NCBI RefSeq assembly: GCF_036812735.1
Contig: NZ_CP117523.1
Coordinates: 3,038,001-3,102,000 of the forward strand
Reading direction: 5' to 3'
From: Terrisporobacter glycolicus ATCC 14880 = DSM 1288
Lineage (GTDB): Bacteria; Bacillota; Clostridia; Peptostreptococcales; Peptostreptococcaceae
Length of the DNA: 64,000 nucleotides
Made by a program: the position numbers and the translations under genes. Below, piece after piece: positions 1 through 8,879 of this stretch. Below the pieces are notes generated by a model. That model saw only the letters and a program-made list of their open reading frames with translations. It was not told the origin of the DNA and did no database searches. How positions within the stretch are numbered: the stretch's first letter is position 1; each line of letters opens with the position of its first letter.

Positions 1-628
1 TTATTGTTTTTACTTGTTTTTTTATTATCATATCTATCACTCTGTCTATAGCTTCTTCATCATCAGTTATTACAGCACCATCTTTTTTTCTACTTACTAA
101 AGTCCCATCTTCTTCATAAGCCCTATCTGCAAAAACTTCATTGGCACATTTAAGACCAACATCTTCTCCAGCACAAATTAACTGACTTCCACTTAATCCT
201 AAAAGTATAATTTCTTTATCAAATTCATATATTGCTTCGCATATAGTTTTTGCTAAGTTATAGTCTTTAGCTGCCATATTGTATAATGCTCCATGTGGCT
301 TTACATGATTAAGTTTTATATTTTCACTTTTACAAAATCCATATAATGCTCCTATTTGATATTTTGTATATGATTTAGCTTCTTCCAAAGAAATATCCAT
401 ATTTCTTCTTCCAAATCCCATCAAATCTAAAAACCCTGGATGAGCTCCTATGGATATATTATTTTCTTTTGCTAATTTAACAGTTTTCTCCATTACTACT
501 GGATCTGATGCATGAAAACCACAAGCTATATTAACAGAAGAAACATATTTAATAACTTCTTCATCTAACCCTAATTTATATCTTCCGAAACTTTCCCCTA
601 AGTCACAATTTAAGTCTACTCTATACAT
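1..628 (-). CDS. pxpA: 5-oxoprolinase subunit A (LamB/YcsF family), 3'-truncated by window edge
   Basis: PxpA works with PxpB and PxpC to open 5-oxoproline (pyroglutamate) to glutamate at the expense of ATP in the cytoplasm. The reading frame starts at an ATG (626-628) behind GGGGGACGAAG and runs without a stop to base 2, giving about 209 residues; family members are about 250, so roughly the last 40 residues lie outside the window. The N-terminus [15 protein letters not shown], then [11 protein letters not shown] and [10 protein letters not shown], then [10 protein letters not shown] are the standard LamB/YcsF metal-site motifs. It is the last gene seen of the operon with pxpB, pxpC, accB, accC and the DUF1445 gene, 22 bp downstream of the latter. 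Identity is secure; only the C-terminus is unseen. Confidence 0.93.
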   Translation of the reverse strand, partial: MYRVDLNCDLGESFGRYKLGLDEEVIKYVSSVNIACGFHASDPVVMEKTVKLAKENNISIGAHPGFLDLMGFGRRNMDISLEEAKSYTKYQIGALYGFCKSENIKLNHVKPHGALYNMAAKDYNLAKTICEAIYEFDKEIILLGLSGSQLICAGEDVGLKCANEVFADRAYEEDGTLVSRKKDGAVITDDEEAIDRVIDMIIKKQVKTI

Positions 629-650
629 AACTTCGTCCCCCAAAACATAT

Positions 651-1436
651 TTAGTCTTTTAAATCTTCATTCTTAATATCAGTAATTAGCATATGACCTG
701 GCGAATGAGTTATCACTATACTAGGTTTCACATTCATAACTACAGATTGAGGTGTTACCCCACAAGGCCAAAATACTGGCACTTCACCGTCTTTAATAGT
801 TACACTATCTCCAAATTCAGGATTATTGATATCTTTAATTCCAATTATTTTAGGATCTCCAATATGAATTGGTGTACCATGAACCTTCGGAAATTGCTGC
901 GTTACTGTAACTGCTTTTATCATCTGATCATAAGGAATTGGCCTCATACTTACCACCATATTTCCTTTAAATATTCCAGCTTCTTTACATTCAATATTAG
1001 TTTTATACATAGGTACATTACATTCTTCATCAATATGTCTTACTTCAATACGATTTTTTATTAGTTCCGATTCAAAAGAAAAACTACATCCTATAAAAAA
1101 ACTAACAAAATCTTCTTGCCAAAATTCTTCTACGTCCTCATATTCTCCCCTTAATATTCCATTTTCATATACTCGATACTTTGGAATATCTTTTGCAATA
1201 TCCACGTCTTTTGCAATATATTTTAAGTTTCTACTCCCCACATCTGACACTTCTAAAACAGGGCATGACTTTGGATTTCTTTGTGTAAACAAAAGAAAGT
1301 CATAAGCTAAATCTTTAGGCAAAATCACTAAGTTTGCCTGAGCATAGCCACTACACATACCAGAAGTTGGTTTTGTGTACTTACCTTCTCTAATAATTTG
1401 TCTAACTTTAACTGGTGACTCTTTTGAGTAATCCAT
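651..1436 (-). CDS. putative hydro-lyase, DUF1445 (YcsI / D-glutamate cyclase-like) family
   Basis: The 261-residue protein carries the family signature near residues 22-40 ([17 protein letters not shown]) and the later stretch with MRPIP and [10 protein letters not shown] typical of the YcsI/DUF1445 family. A mammalian relative acts as a D-glutamate cyclase that interconverts D-glutamate and 5-oxo-D-proline, and in Bacillus ycsI sits beside the ycsF/kipI/kipA 5-oxoprolinase genes. Here it lies between accC (20 bp gap) and pxpA (22 bp gap), so a role on 5-oxoproline or D-glutamate is a reasonable inference. The ATG at 1436 has GGGGG seven bases upstream. Chemistry of the bacterial enzyme is not shown by sequence. 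Confidence 0.85.
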   Translation of the reverse strand: MDYSKESPVKVRQIIREGKYTKPTSGMCSGYAQANLVILPKDLAYDFLLFTQRNPKSCPVLEVSDVGSRNLKYIAKDVDIAKDIPKYRVYENGILRGEYEDVEEFWQEDFVSFFIGCSFSFESELIKNRIEVRHIDEECNVPMYKTNIECKEAGIFKGNMVVSMRPIPYDQMIKAVTVTQQFPKVHGTPIHIGDPKIIGIKDINNPEFGDSVTIKDGEVPVFWPCGVTPQSVVMNVKPSIVITHSPGHMLITDIKNEDLKD

Positions 1437-1455
1437 TTTTATACCCCCATTTTTA

Positions 1456-2793
1456 TCATAGTAATTCTTCTATAAATCCTGTATCTGCTTTCCCCTTCAC
1501 ATAAACTGGATTATTCATAAGAGAATATTGAAAATTAGCATTAGTTTCAATTCCGCCTATAACTAATTCATCTAATGCAATCTTCATTTTTTCTATAGCT
1601 TCACTTCTATCACATCCATGAACTATAATCTTCCCTATCATAGAATCATAATTCATTGGAATTTTATATCCACAATATACAAAGGTATCAACTCTAACTC
1701 CATTACCTCCAGGAAGATTCAGTGAAGTAATTTCTCCTGGACATGGTAAAAACTTATTAGCTGGATTTTCTGCATTTATTCTACATTCAATAGCATGTCC
1801 TTTTATATTAACATCGTCTTGTTTCAAAGATAATTTTTCACCATAAGCAATTTTTATTTGTTCTTTGATTAAATCTACACCTGTAACCATTTCTGTTACT
1901 GGATGCTCTACTTGAATTCTTGTATTCATTTCAATGAAGTAAAAATTCAAATCTTCATCCATTATAAATTCAATTGTTCCTGCATTTTCATAATTTACTG
2001 CCTTTGCAGCTTTTACTGCCATATTCCCTAATTTTTCTCTAGTCATTTCATCTATAACAGGTGAAGGTGATTCTTCTATCATTTTTTGGTGATTTCTTTG
2101 GATTGAACAATCTCTTTCACCTAAATGAACCACATTTCCATAACTATCACCTAAAATTTGAACTTCTATATGTTTAGGATTTCTAATATATTTTTCCACA
2201 TACATCGTATTGTCATTAAATGCATTTACTGATTCTATCTGAGCCAAATTGAATAGCGTTTCAAAATCTTCTTCTTTTTCTACTATTCTCATACCCTTTC
2301 CTCCACCACCAGAGGATGCTTTAACTATTACAGGGTATCCTATTTCATCTGCAATTTTTTTACCATCTTCACTTGTATATATGGGTTCTCTACTTCCTGG
2401 AACAACAGGAACGCTGGCTTCAATCATTGTATTTCTTGCTTTTGATTTATTTCCCATAGCATCAATAATCTTACTATCTGGACCTATAAATTTGATGTTT
2501 TGTGATTTACATAACTCCACAAACTCACTTTTTTCTGACAAAAACCCAAATCCTGGGTGAATTGCATCTGATTTTGTTACTATAGCCGCACTTACAATTT
2601 TACTCATATCTAAATAACTTTCCCTTGGATTTGCCTCTCCAATGCAAACCTTTTCATCAGCCAAAACTGTATGAAGTGAATTTTCATCTACTTTAGAATA
2701 AACAGCTACTGTCTTTATACCTAAAGTTTTACAAGCTCTAATTATACGAACTGCTATCTCTCCCCTATTTGCAATTAATATTTTATTAAACAT
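1456..2793 (-). CDS. accC: biotin carboxylase subunit (AccC family)
   Basis: The 445-residue protein has the full biotin carboxylase layout: N-terminal carbamoyl-phosphate-synthase-like domain starting ILIANRGEIAVRII, a glycine-rich ATP-grasp loop SSGGGGKGMRIV near residue 162, the catalytic EMNTRIQVEHPVTE near 288, and the C-terminal domain with HAIECRINAE. It carboxylates the biotin of the carrier protein using ATP and bicarbonate. It follows accB by 16 bp inside the 5-oxoprolinase operon rather than sitting with accD/accA, so it probably serves this pathway (or a dedicated carboxylase) instead of fatty-acid synthesis; this is inferred from context. GGGAGAATAGTT precedes the ATG. Confidence 0.93.
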   Translation of the reverse strand: MFNKILIANRGEIAVRIIRACKTLGIKTVAVYSKVDENSLHTVLADEKVCIGEANPRESYLDMSKIVSAAIVTKSDAIHPGFGFLSEKSEFVELCKSQNIKFIGPDSKIIDAMGNKSKARNTMIEASVPVVPGSREPIYTSEDGKKIADEIGYPVIVKASSGGGGKGMRIVEKEEDFETLFNLAQIESVNAFNDNTMYVEKYIRNPKHIEVQILGDSYGNVVHLGERDCSIQRNHQKMIEESPSPVIDEMTREKLGNMAVKAAKAVNYENAGTIEFIMDEDLNFYFIEMNTRIQVEHPVTEMVTGVDLIKEQIKIAYGEKLSLKQDDVNIKGHAIECRINAENPANKFLPCPGEITSLNLPGGNGVRVDTFVYCGYKIPMNYDSMIGKIIVHGCDRSEAIEKMKIALDELVIGGIETNANFQYSLMNNPVYVKGKADTGFIEELL

Positions 2794-2809
2794 AACTATT
2801 CTCCCATAA

Positions 2810-3241
2810 TTAAAGTACTTTTATTTTTATTAGACTCTGACCATATTCAACAGTATCATTGTTATTAATTAAAATGTCCTCAACTATTCCATCATAATTA
2901 CATTTCACTTCATTCATAACTTTCATAACCTCAATTATACCTATTACTTGATTTTTAGATACTTCATCTCCTACAGCAATATACGGTTCTTCCTCAGGCG
3001 ATGGTGAGTTATAAAAAGTTCCTATAAGTGGAGATTTAATATACTCAAAATTATCCGACTCTATTCTTTCAACTTCATCTTTTATTTCTAAAATTTCATT
3101 TTTTATGACTGATTTTGTACACATAGTCTCTTCCATATTCTTTTCTATTTTTATTTTTGTATCTCCCTCTTTAAAAGAAAATTTAGTAAGTGTAGACTTA
3201 TCTATTACTTCAATCAATTTTAATATTTCTTTAAAGTCCAT
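2810..3241 (-). CDS. accB: biotin carboxyl carrier protein (AccB family)
   Basis: A 143-residue protein with an N-terminal helical part, an acidic linker and a C-terminal biotinyl domain. The biotinylated lysine is K107 in the motif IIEVMKVMNEV. Most carriers have EAMKM or EAMKL around this lysine, so the valines flanking M-K are a small departure. The SPEEEPYIAVGD stretch before it is typical of AccB. It lies 25 bp downstream of pxpC and 16 bp upstream of accC, and GGGGG precedes the ATG. Likely partner: the adjacent biotin carboxylase. Confidence 0.9.
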   Translation of the reverse strand: MDFKEILKLIEVIDKSTLTKFSFKEGDTKIKIEKNMEETMCTKSVIKNEILEIKDEVERIESDNFEYIKSPLIGTFYNSPSPEEEPYIAVGDEVSKNQVIGIIEVMKVMNEVKCNYDGIVEDILINNNDTVEYGQSLIKIKVL

Positions 3242-3266
3242 GTTAATGCCCCCTTTTACAAACTTG

Positions 3267-4274
3267 CTATTTGCTATTTAACAATATTTCAATTTTCTTA
3301 GATGTATTTCTTGGATTTAATACTTCTATACACGGCTTATTAATTTGTTTCCTAAGTTCTTTTATCTTTTTTATTTCATCTCTATAAAGCTGTTGTGCTT
3401 TTTCTAAAGATATTTCTTCAAATCTTATTTTGTCTCCAGTTTTTCTTTGAGCCAGCTTTCCAATATCTACAGAAATAACGGTTGCAATTTTTGTATAACC
3501 GCCTGTTGTCTGTCTATCGCTTAACATTATAATTGGCTTACCATGGGAGGGTACTTGTATTGATCCTAGAACAATTCCATCAGATATAATATCTGCCGGT
3601 GTTTCATGTTCTATAATAGGTCCATCTAATCTACATCCCATCCTATCAAATTCTTTCGTTACCTCATATTTTTCATTTAAAAATGTACAAATTCCTTTTT
3701 GTGTAAAAGCGTCATCTTGAGGCCCTAATATTACCCTCAATACAACTTCTTCTTCTTCTAACTTAAAATCTAATTTTCTAGATAAGTAATTTTCTAAATA
3801 TACCTTTGGCGAAGAAAATTTAATAAAATCTCCCTCTTTCAACGTTCTTCCTTTATATCCGCCTAAAGAACATTTCACATTTGTTGATTTACTCCCCATT
3901 ACTTTATCAATTTTTAATCCTCCGCAAAAAGCTATATATGCCCTAGCTCCCGTTTGTGCATTTTCAAAAGATAAAATATCATCTTTTTTAACAAATATAG
4001 CTTTATACATAGAGACATTTTCTCCATTTATTTTTGGATTTAAATCACCACCAGTTATAGCTATAAAATTTTCTTCTGTAAATTTTATTTTAGGTCCAAT
4101 TAAAGTTATTTCCAGTCCTGCTTCATCTTCTTTATTATCAACTAGAAGATTTCCAATTGCTAAAGATTTTTTGTCCATGGCTCCACATACAGAAAAACCT
4201 GCATCTTGATAACCAATTCTTCCAAAATCCTGTACAGAAGTATATAGTCCAGATTGTAGTATTTCAATTCCCAA
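3267..4274 (-). CDS. pxpC: 5-oxoprolinase subunit C (biotin-dependent carboxyltransferase-like, KipA family)
   Basis: The 335-residue protein begins MGIEILQSGLYTSVQDFGR and contains GYQDAGFSVCGAMDK and the late GKPIIMLSDRQTTGGYTKIATV, all hallmarks of the KipA/YbgK (PxpC) family. It forms the 5-oxoprolinase complex with PxpB and PxpA. The first codon is TTG (4272-4274) with GGGAG nine bases upstream; that ribosome binding site lies inside the last codons of pxpB, so the two genes are probably translationally coupled. Family length is about 310-340, so the gene looks complete. Confidence 0.92.
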   Translation of the reverse strand: MGIEILQSGLYTSVQDFGRIGYQDAGFSVCGAMDKKSLAIGNLLVDNKEDEAGLEITLIGPKIKFTEENFIAITGGDLNPKINGENVSMYKAIFVKKDDILSFENAQTGARAYIAFCGGLKIDKVMGSKSTNVKCSLGGYKGRTLKEGDFIKFSSPKVYLENYLSRKLDFKLEEEEVVLRVILGPQDDAFTQKGICTFLNEKYEVTKEFDRMGCRLDGPIIEHETPADIISDGIVLGSIQVPSHGKPIIMLSDRQTTGGYTKIATVISVDIGKLAQRKTGDKIRFEEISLEKAQQLYRDEIKKIKELRKQINKPCIEVLNPRNTSKKIEILLNSK

Positions 4275-4276
4275 CG

Positions 4277-4996
4277 CTATGCACTCCCTTCAACCACATT
4301 ACATTTATAAATTCCTCTTTCTACTAAATCTTTTATTTTGTAATATTCTTTTTTGCTTATTGGTTTAAACTTTATATAATCTCCCGCTTCATATAAAATT
4401 GCCCTCTCTCTATTTAAGTCATATGGTTTAAGAGGTGTCCTTCCTATAATCCTCCACCCACCAGGAGATGCTAAAGGATAAATTCCTGTCTGCTCCCCCC
4501 CAATTCCTACTGCTCCTGCTTCTAATTTTAATCTTGGATTTTTCAATCTTGGCGTGACTAACCTTTCATCCATTCCTCCCAAGTATGCAAAACCTGGCAA
4601 AAAACCTAGCATATATATTAAATATTCTTTTGAACTGTGTAGTTTTATAATTTCTTCTTTAGACAATTTTGTATATTGACTAACAAAGTCTAAATCTTCT
4701 CCAAATTCTTCATCATAACAAACTGGAATTTCTATAACCTTTTTTATTTTGTTATTCTCAATATCTATTGTTTTAAATAAATCAGTTATAATCTCTTTTG
4801 CTTCATTAAAAAATAATTTTTTCGGATCATAATAAATCAATAGTGCTTTAAAAGATGGTACTGCTTCTATTATTCCATCTATATTTAATGATTTGATTTT
4901 TTTATTAAAAACTCTAATTTTATTATTAATTTCATAGTTAATTTCATCACCAAATTCTAAAGTTAGAGCTGAGTCTCCAACTGGTAAACATTTCAT
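4277..4996 (-). CDS. pxpB: 5-oxoprolinase subunit B (KipI family)
   Basis: Starting at the ATG at 4996 (MKCLPVGDSALTLEFG) gives 239 residues, matching KipI/PxpB length; a longer frame begins 39 bases upstream but lacks a ribosome binding site, whereas GGGGG sits eight bases before 4996. Key motifs are MLGFLPGFAYLGG, then LEAGAVGIGG and YPLASPGGWRIIGRT, which are diagnostic of the KipI family. PxpB and PxpC make up the ATP-dependent part of the 5-oxoprolinase. In Bacillus the homologue also inhibits the sporulation kinase KinA, but that role cannot be read here. It is the first gene of the operon. Confidence 0.92.
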   Translation of the reverse strand: MKCLPVGDSALTLEFGDEINYEINNKIRVFNKKIKSLNIDGIIEAVPSFKALLIYYDPKKLFFNEAKEIITDLFKTIDIENNKIKKVIEIPVCYDEEFGEDLDFVSQYTKLSKEEIIKLHSSKEYLIYMLGFLPGFAYLGGMDERLVTPRLKNPRLKLEAGAVGIGGEQTGIYPLASPGGWRIIGRTPLKPYDLNRERAILYEAGDYIKFKPISKKEYYKIKDLVERGIYKCNVVEGSA

Positions 4997-5458
4997 TACT
5001 ACACCCCCATTGTGATCGAAATTTTGAATATACATTCAAAATACGCTTATATTTACCATATCTACTTTAATATGAATTGTATATTATAAGTTTTATTTTT
5101 GCAATATTTTTTTTAAAACTTGCAATTATTTTTAATTAATAATGTTTGCTTCCTTTTTAAATATATAAAAACCTTAGTTTTTAAAGCGTTTTAACACTTT
5201 TTTATTATGTGCAATATATAACCCTCATTATTTTTGAATTTTTACATTAATTTTATTCATTTGTATTAATTTACGAACCTTCAATTTCATTTTTTTGAAT
5301 TTTTAGTTATCTTCTTATTTTGAATGATTACTTTATTTTTTATTCAAAACAATAAGATAACAATAGAATATCAAATAAAAAAATTATTCTATGATTTAAT
5401 ATACATTTATATAGTTTCTTTTTTGCTCAAATCAAGTTTGTAAATCATATCTGCATTT
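4997..5458. other. AT-rich upstream region of the 5-oxoprolinase operon; cre-like palindrome
   Basis: No gene is visible in this 460-bp stretch. At 5180-5196 there is the near-palindrome TTTAAAGCGTTTTAACA, which resembles the catabolite-control (cre) consensus in its core CG and flanking A/T symmetry but lacks the outer G/C pair, so it is only a candidate CcpA site. A TATAAT-like hexamer reads on the minus strand at 5083-5088, but no convincing -35 goes with it. Weak inverted repeats around 5312-5355 have no T-run. Confidence 0.3.
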
Positions 5459-5682
5459 TCACATGCATTTCGCTAATTTGTCATAATAATAATATATTTT
5501 TTCTTCTTTAGTTATTTTTTTAAATATCTTTAATATTTCATTTTCTATGTTTCTATCCAAGTTTTCTGTAGAATTATAAGAAAGTCTTATTGCTATAGCT
5601 ATATATTCGTTGTTCTCTTTCTGACAACTTTAATATCATACCATTCATCTTCGTATAATACCTCCAAGGTATATTTCTTCAT
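5459..5682 (-). pseudogene. small conserved-looking gene with a single-base frameshift
   Basis: From ATG 5682 the frame reads MKKYTLEVLYEDEWYDIKVV and then runs into a stop at 5599-5601. Shifting frame near 5615 (as if one base is missing before CAGAAAGAG) continues without a stop as KENNEYIAIAIRLSYN and on to a TGA at 5459-5461, giving about 75 residues in total. The downstream half has normal-looking codon use and a charged helical C-terminus. I do not recognise the family. The gene follows directly after the PTS terminator and no strong ribosome binding site is visible. Either a recently broken gene or a one-base sequence error. Confidence 0.45.
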
Positions 5683-5725
5683 TAGAATATTTTTCACGAT
5701 TTTATTTATTACCTTAATACATAAT

Positions 5726-5762
5726 AAAAAAGTTCCTAAGATTATGATCTTAGGAACTTTTT
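5726..5762 (-). terminator. terminator of the PTS operon
   Basis: Perfect stem AAAGTTCCTAAGAT / ATCTTAGGAACTTT with a short loop, followed on the minus strand by a T-run, 28 bp past the EIICB stop codon. Confidence 0.9.
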
Positions 5763-5789
5763 CATTATAAACTATTATTAAGCGTCTTT

Positions 5790-7232
5790 TTACACGCAAA
5801 GCTTTTTAAATTCATCTGCCACAAATTGTACATGAGTACCAATTATAACTTGTACACTAGTTTTGCCAGGTCTTATTACTCCTGCCACACCAGCCAATTT
5901 TATAAGTTTTTCATCTACTAATGATTGATCTTTCACTTCTAAGCGAAGTCTTGTTATACAATTATCTATAGATGTTATATTTTCACGCCCACCGAGACCT
6001 TTTAATATTAGCTCTGCAGTAACGGCATAGTCATTATTTGATGTAGATACATTTTCTTTTAAAACAACCTCATCATCTTCTTCTCTACCTGGAGTTTTTA
6101 AGTTAAACTTAGTTATTGCAAATCTAAATGTTACATAATATAAAACTGCAAATACTAAACCTATTGGTAATAACATTAATGGATTTTCTGCCATAGGAGC
6201 TTTAAAACTTAAGAACCAGTCAACAAACCCTGCCGAGAAGTTAAATCCAGCTCTTGTTGGTAACATTGCACAAATTGCCATTGATATACCTGTTAACCCT
6301 GCATGTAATACATATAAACCTGGTGCTAAAAACATGAACGCAAATTCTAATGGTTCTGTAACTCCTGAGAAGAATGCAGAGAAAGATGCTGCTAATAATA
6401 ATCCATATACAGCTGCTTTCTTTTCTTTTTTAGCAGCATGGTACATTGCTAAAGCTGCTGCAGGTAAACCAAACATCATAACTGGGAAGAATCCAGTCAT
6501 GTACATACCTGTTACACCTGGAGTTCCTGTTCCACCCCAGAAATTTGCTATATCATTTATTCCTGCAACATCAAACCAGAATACTGAGTTCAATGCATGA
6601 TGCAATCCAGTTGGTATTAACAATCTGTTAAAGAATCCATATATACCAGCACCTATTGGTCCTGCTGATATTATACCTTTACCAAACGTTACTAATGCGT
6701 TGTATACTATTGGCCATACTAAGAATAATATAACAGCTACTACAACTGAGAATAATGCAGTTACTATAGCAACACTTCTTTTACCACTAAAGAATGATAA
6801 CCAATTGGGTAATTTTGTATTTTTAAATTTATTATAACAAGTTGCACCTATAATCCCTGATATTATACCAGTAAATTGAGTTGCTATTTTACCAAATGCC
6901 GGGTCAACTACAGCTACATCTATTTGTTGGAAAAATGCAACTGAACCTGGCGCTAATAGTGTAGTTATTACAAGCCAAGATACTAAAGCAGCTAAACCTG
7001 CTGAACCATCATTGTCATCAGACATCCCAATCCCAACACCTATAGCAAATAATATTGCCATGTTATCTATTAATGCACTACCTGCTTTTATTAAAAATGC
7101 AGCTATTACACTATTTGCACCCCATCCAGTAGGGTCAACCCAATAACCTATTCCCATTAATATACTAGCTACTGGCAAACAAGCAACTGGTAACATTAAT
7201 GACTTACCTAGTCTTTGAAAGTATTTCATCAT
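5790..7232 (-). CDS. PTS EIICB, glucose/N-acetylglucosamine type
   Basis: The 480-residue membrane protein imports and phosphorylates a hexose. EIIC occupies about residues 1-380 (start GKSLMLPVACLPVASILMGIG, then GVGIGMSDDNDG, IPTGLHHALNSVFW, and FFSGVTEPLEFAFMFLAPG). EIIB follows a linker; its phospho-cysteine is C425 in SIDNCITRLRLEV. The segment FNLKTPGRE at the end of EIIC is shared with NagE-type permeases, which favours N-acetylglucosamine or glucose as substrate; the exact sugar is not decided by sequence. No EIIA domain is fused; EIIA is the separate gene 55 bp upstream. It is the last gene of the operon and ends before a strong terminator. Confidence 0.88.
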   Translation of the reverse strand: MMKYFQRLGKSLMLPVACLPVASILMGIGYWVDPTGWGANSVIAAFLIKAGSALIDNMAILFAIGVGIGMSDDNDGSAGLAALVSWLVITTLLAPGSVAFFQQIDVAVVDPAFGKIATQFTGIISGIIGATCYNKFKNTKLPNWLSFFSGKRSVAIVTALFSVVVAVILFLVWPIVYNALVTFGKGIISAGPIGAGIYGFFNRLLIPTGLHHALNSVFWFDVAGINDIANFWGGTGTPGVTGMYMTGFFPVMMFGLPAAALAMYHAAKKEKKAAVYGLLLAASFSAFFSGVTEPLEFAFMFLAPGLYVLHAGLTGISMAICAMLPTRAGFNFSAGFVDWFLSFKAPMAENPLMLLPIGLVFAVLYYVTFRFAITKFNLKTPGREEDDEVVLKENVSTSNNDYAVTAELILKGLGGRENITSIDNCITRLRLEVKDQSLVDEKLIKLAGVAGVIRPGKTSVQVIIGTHVQFVADEFKKLCV

Positions 7233-7287
7233 AATTAATAATTCCTCCCTTATTTTATTTATTTTTTAAGGTTTTCACCTTTTAATA

Positions 7288-7794
7288 CTAATAAAATTTA
7301 TTTTTTATAATTTCTATAATATTATCTTGTTTTTCAACTTCACCTATTTTAACAGCATTAACATCTGAATATTCAAAAGTATTGCATATTATCATAGGTG
7401 TAATTGTGTCATAACCAGCTTCTTTAATTTTTTCTTTATTGAATTTTATTAATAAATCTCCAACTTTTACTTTATCACCTACTTTTACATAAGATTCAAA
7501 GTGTTCTCCTTTTAAATTCACTGTATCTAAGCCTATGTGTATAAGTATTTCTACTCCATCATCGCTTTTTATAGATACTGCATGTTTTGTTTCAAATAAT
7601 ACCGTTATTTCTCCATTTACCGGCGATACTACTTTCCCTTCAGCAGGTTTTATGGCAACACCTTTTCCTAGCATTTCCTGTGCAAAAGTAGGATCATTTA
7701 CTTTATCTATAGTCACTGCTTCTCCCTTTATAGGAGCTAAAACAAGTATTTTATCTTCTTTTTTGCCAAATCTTTCTTTTAGTCCTTTAAACAT
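7288..7794 (-). CDS. PTS glucose-type EIIA
   Basis: The start at 7794 (MFKGLKERFGKKED) gives 168 residues and has GGAGG six bases upstream; a longer in-frame extension to 7842 would overlap the antiterminator gene and lacks its own site. It is a standard EIIA-Glc domain: APIKGEAVTIDKV, then KHAVSI and the phosphorylated histidine in ILIHIGLDTVNLKG. It passes phosphate from HPr to EIIB of the neighbouring permease. Phosphorylated PTS proteins also act on the PRD domains of the antiterminator encoded just upstream. Confidence 0.9.
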   Translation of the reverse strand: MFKGLKERFGKKEDKILVLAPIKGEAVTIDKVNDPTFAQEMLGKGVAIKPAEGKVVSPVNGEITVLFETKHAVSIKSDDGVEILIHIGLDTVNLKGEHFESYVKVGDKVKVGDLLIKFNKEKIKEAGYDTITPMIICNTFEYSDVNAVKIGEVEKQDNIIEIIKNKFY

Positions 7795-7825
7795 CTTAAT
7801 CCTCCATAACATTTCTTTTCTAATT

Positions 7826-8668
7826 TTATAAATCCTCAGCATACATAGACACTCTTTTTATGTGTACTGCCAAATATGCTAATTCTTCCCTTGACACTTC
7901 ATGTTCGTATTTTTCTTCAATATATTTTTTAATCCTCAAGCTACATTCAAATTCTTTTTCATATCTACTTGTAATCATCTCTACTAAAATATCATCTGTA
8001 TCTTTTATTGTTTCATTCAAAAACAATCTTTGAGATAAGAATTTTAAATGTGTTATTAATCTTGAATAATGTAAGCTTTCTTCATCTAATTTAATTCCAT
8101 AAAAATCATTTATTATTTTTACAATATCACTTATTAAAGTAGTGATTTTCAACGCATCATTCATATTTGTGTTATATTCTGCGTTTACAATATGTAGCGC
8201 AATACTTGCTGCTTCATCTTCATTCATTTCTATCCCTAATTTTTCTTTAATAAGCCTGAGAGCATATTCACCAATTAAATACTCGCTTTTATAAAATTGC
8301 TTCACTTCCCACAACAAAGGATTAGGAAACATCATTCCTTTTTGGAATCTTTTTACTGCAAAGTTAATATGATCTGTTAATGTAATATAGATATTTTCAT
8401 TAAGTTTTTGGCCTAAAGTCCTTCTTGCATAACTAATAATTTCATAAGATAATCTAAAATGTTCCAAAGGAAGTTTTTCTACTAATTGTTTAAATTTATC
8501 TACTGAGGATTTGCCATCCATAATAAATATTTTTTCAATTCTCTTTTTACTTACTATATCTCCTTCTTTTGCTTTAAATCCAATACCCTTCCCCATTACA
8601 ACAACTTCTTTATTGTTTGAATCATAAGCACATACAAAACTATTGTTAATCACTTTTGTTATCTTCAT
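7826..8668 (-). CDS. licT: BglG/LicT-family transcription antiterminator
   Basis: The 280-residue protein has an N-terminal CAT RNA-binding domain (MKITKVINNSFVCAYD to about residue 55) and two PRD domains. PRD histidines that PTS proteins phosphorylate are visible in LTDHINFA, ALHIVNAE, HYSRLITHLKFLSQRL and LAVHIKRV. It resembles LicT in length and motifs. It is the first gene of the operon with EIIA and EIICB, and its own leader carries the RNA target, so the operon is autoregulated: when the sugar is present the dimer binds the RAT hairpin and prevents termination. Function is well supported by the adjacent RAT sequence; the family symbol is by resemblance. Confidence 0.88.
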   Translation of the reverse strand: MKITKVINNSFVCAYDSNNKEVVVMGKGIGFKAKEGDIVSKKRIEKIFIMDGKSSVDKFKQLVEKLPLEHFRLSYEIISYARRTLGQKLNENIYITLTDHINFAVKRFQKGMMFPNPLLWEVKQFYKSEYLIGEYALRLIKEKLGIEMNEDEAASIALHIVNAEYNTNMNDALKITTLISDIVKIINDFYGIKLDEESLHYSRLITHLKFLSQRLFLNETIKDTDDILVEMITSRYEKEFECSLRIKKYIEEKYEHEVSREELAYLAVHIKRVSMYAEDL

Positions 8669-8708
8669 AAATACATCTTCCTTTTTCTATATTTTTCAAC
8701 GCAAAAAT

Positions 8709-8772
8709 GACCAAACTTTATAACACACTAAATAGATCTTAGAAGAAATCTAATGTGCTATAAAATTTGGTC
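8709..8772 (-). terminator. leader terminator controlled by the antiterminator
   Basis: On the minus strand GACCAAATTTTATAGCACA pairs with a nearly complementary arm ending AAAGTTTGGTC, followed by ATTTTTGC. The 5' arm overlaps the RAT element, so RAT folding and terminator folding exclude each other. Confidence 0.85.
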
Positions 8773-8792
8773 TTGCCTGCATTATCAGTAAC
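8765..8792 (-). promoter_or_regulatory. RAT (ribonucleic antiterminator) element
   Basis: The minus strand reads GTTACTGATAATGCAGGCAA then GACCAAAT, a close match to the LicT/SacT-type RAT consensus (GTTACTG, loop, GCAGGCAAAACC). It lies about 100 bases before the licT start and overlaps the first arm of the leader terminator. The RAT type is that of beta-glucoside/sucrose systems rather than the longer GlcT RAT. Confidence 0.88.
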
Positions 8793-8826
8793 ATGCCAAA
8801 TCATTTAATTATCCAGTTATAATTAT

Positions 8827-8855
8827 ATGATACCGTTTGCTTATAATAATGTCAA
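8827..8855 (-). promoter_or_regulatory. promoter of the licT-PTS operon
   Basis: TTGACA (8850-8855) and TATCAT (8827-8832) on the minus strand, spaced 17 bp, upstream of the RAT leader. Confidence 0.75.
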
Positions 8856-8879
8856 TATAAAAATATAATTTTCTATTTT

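Noticed and set aside
693-1064. Plus-strand open frame opposite the DUF1445 gene, and similar plus-strand frames opposite accC, ptsG-type, nik, adhE and BMP genes
   Set aside because: They mirror strongly supported genes, lack ribosome binding sites and give low-complexity or unlikely proteins.
5599-5799. A 66-codon open frame crossing the PTS terminator on the minus strand
   Set aside because: Its first half lies in the terminator hairpin and has no ribosome binding site; only the part from 5682 onward looks protein-like, and it continues in another frame.
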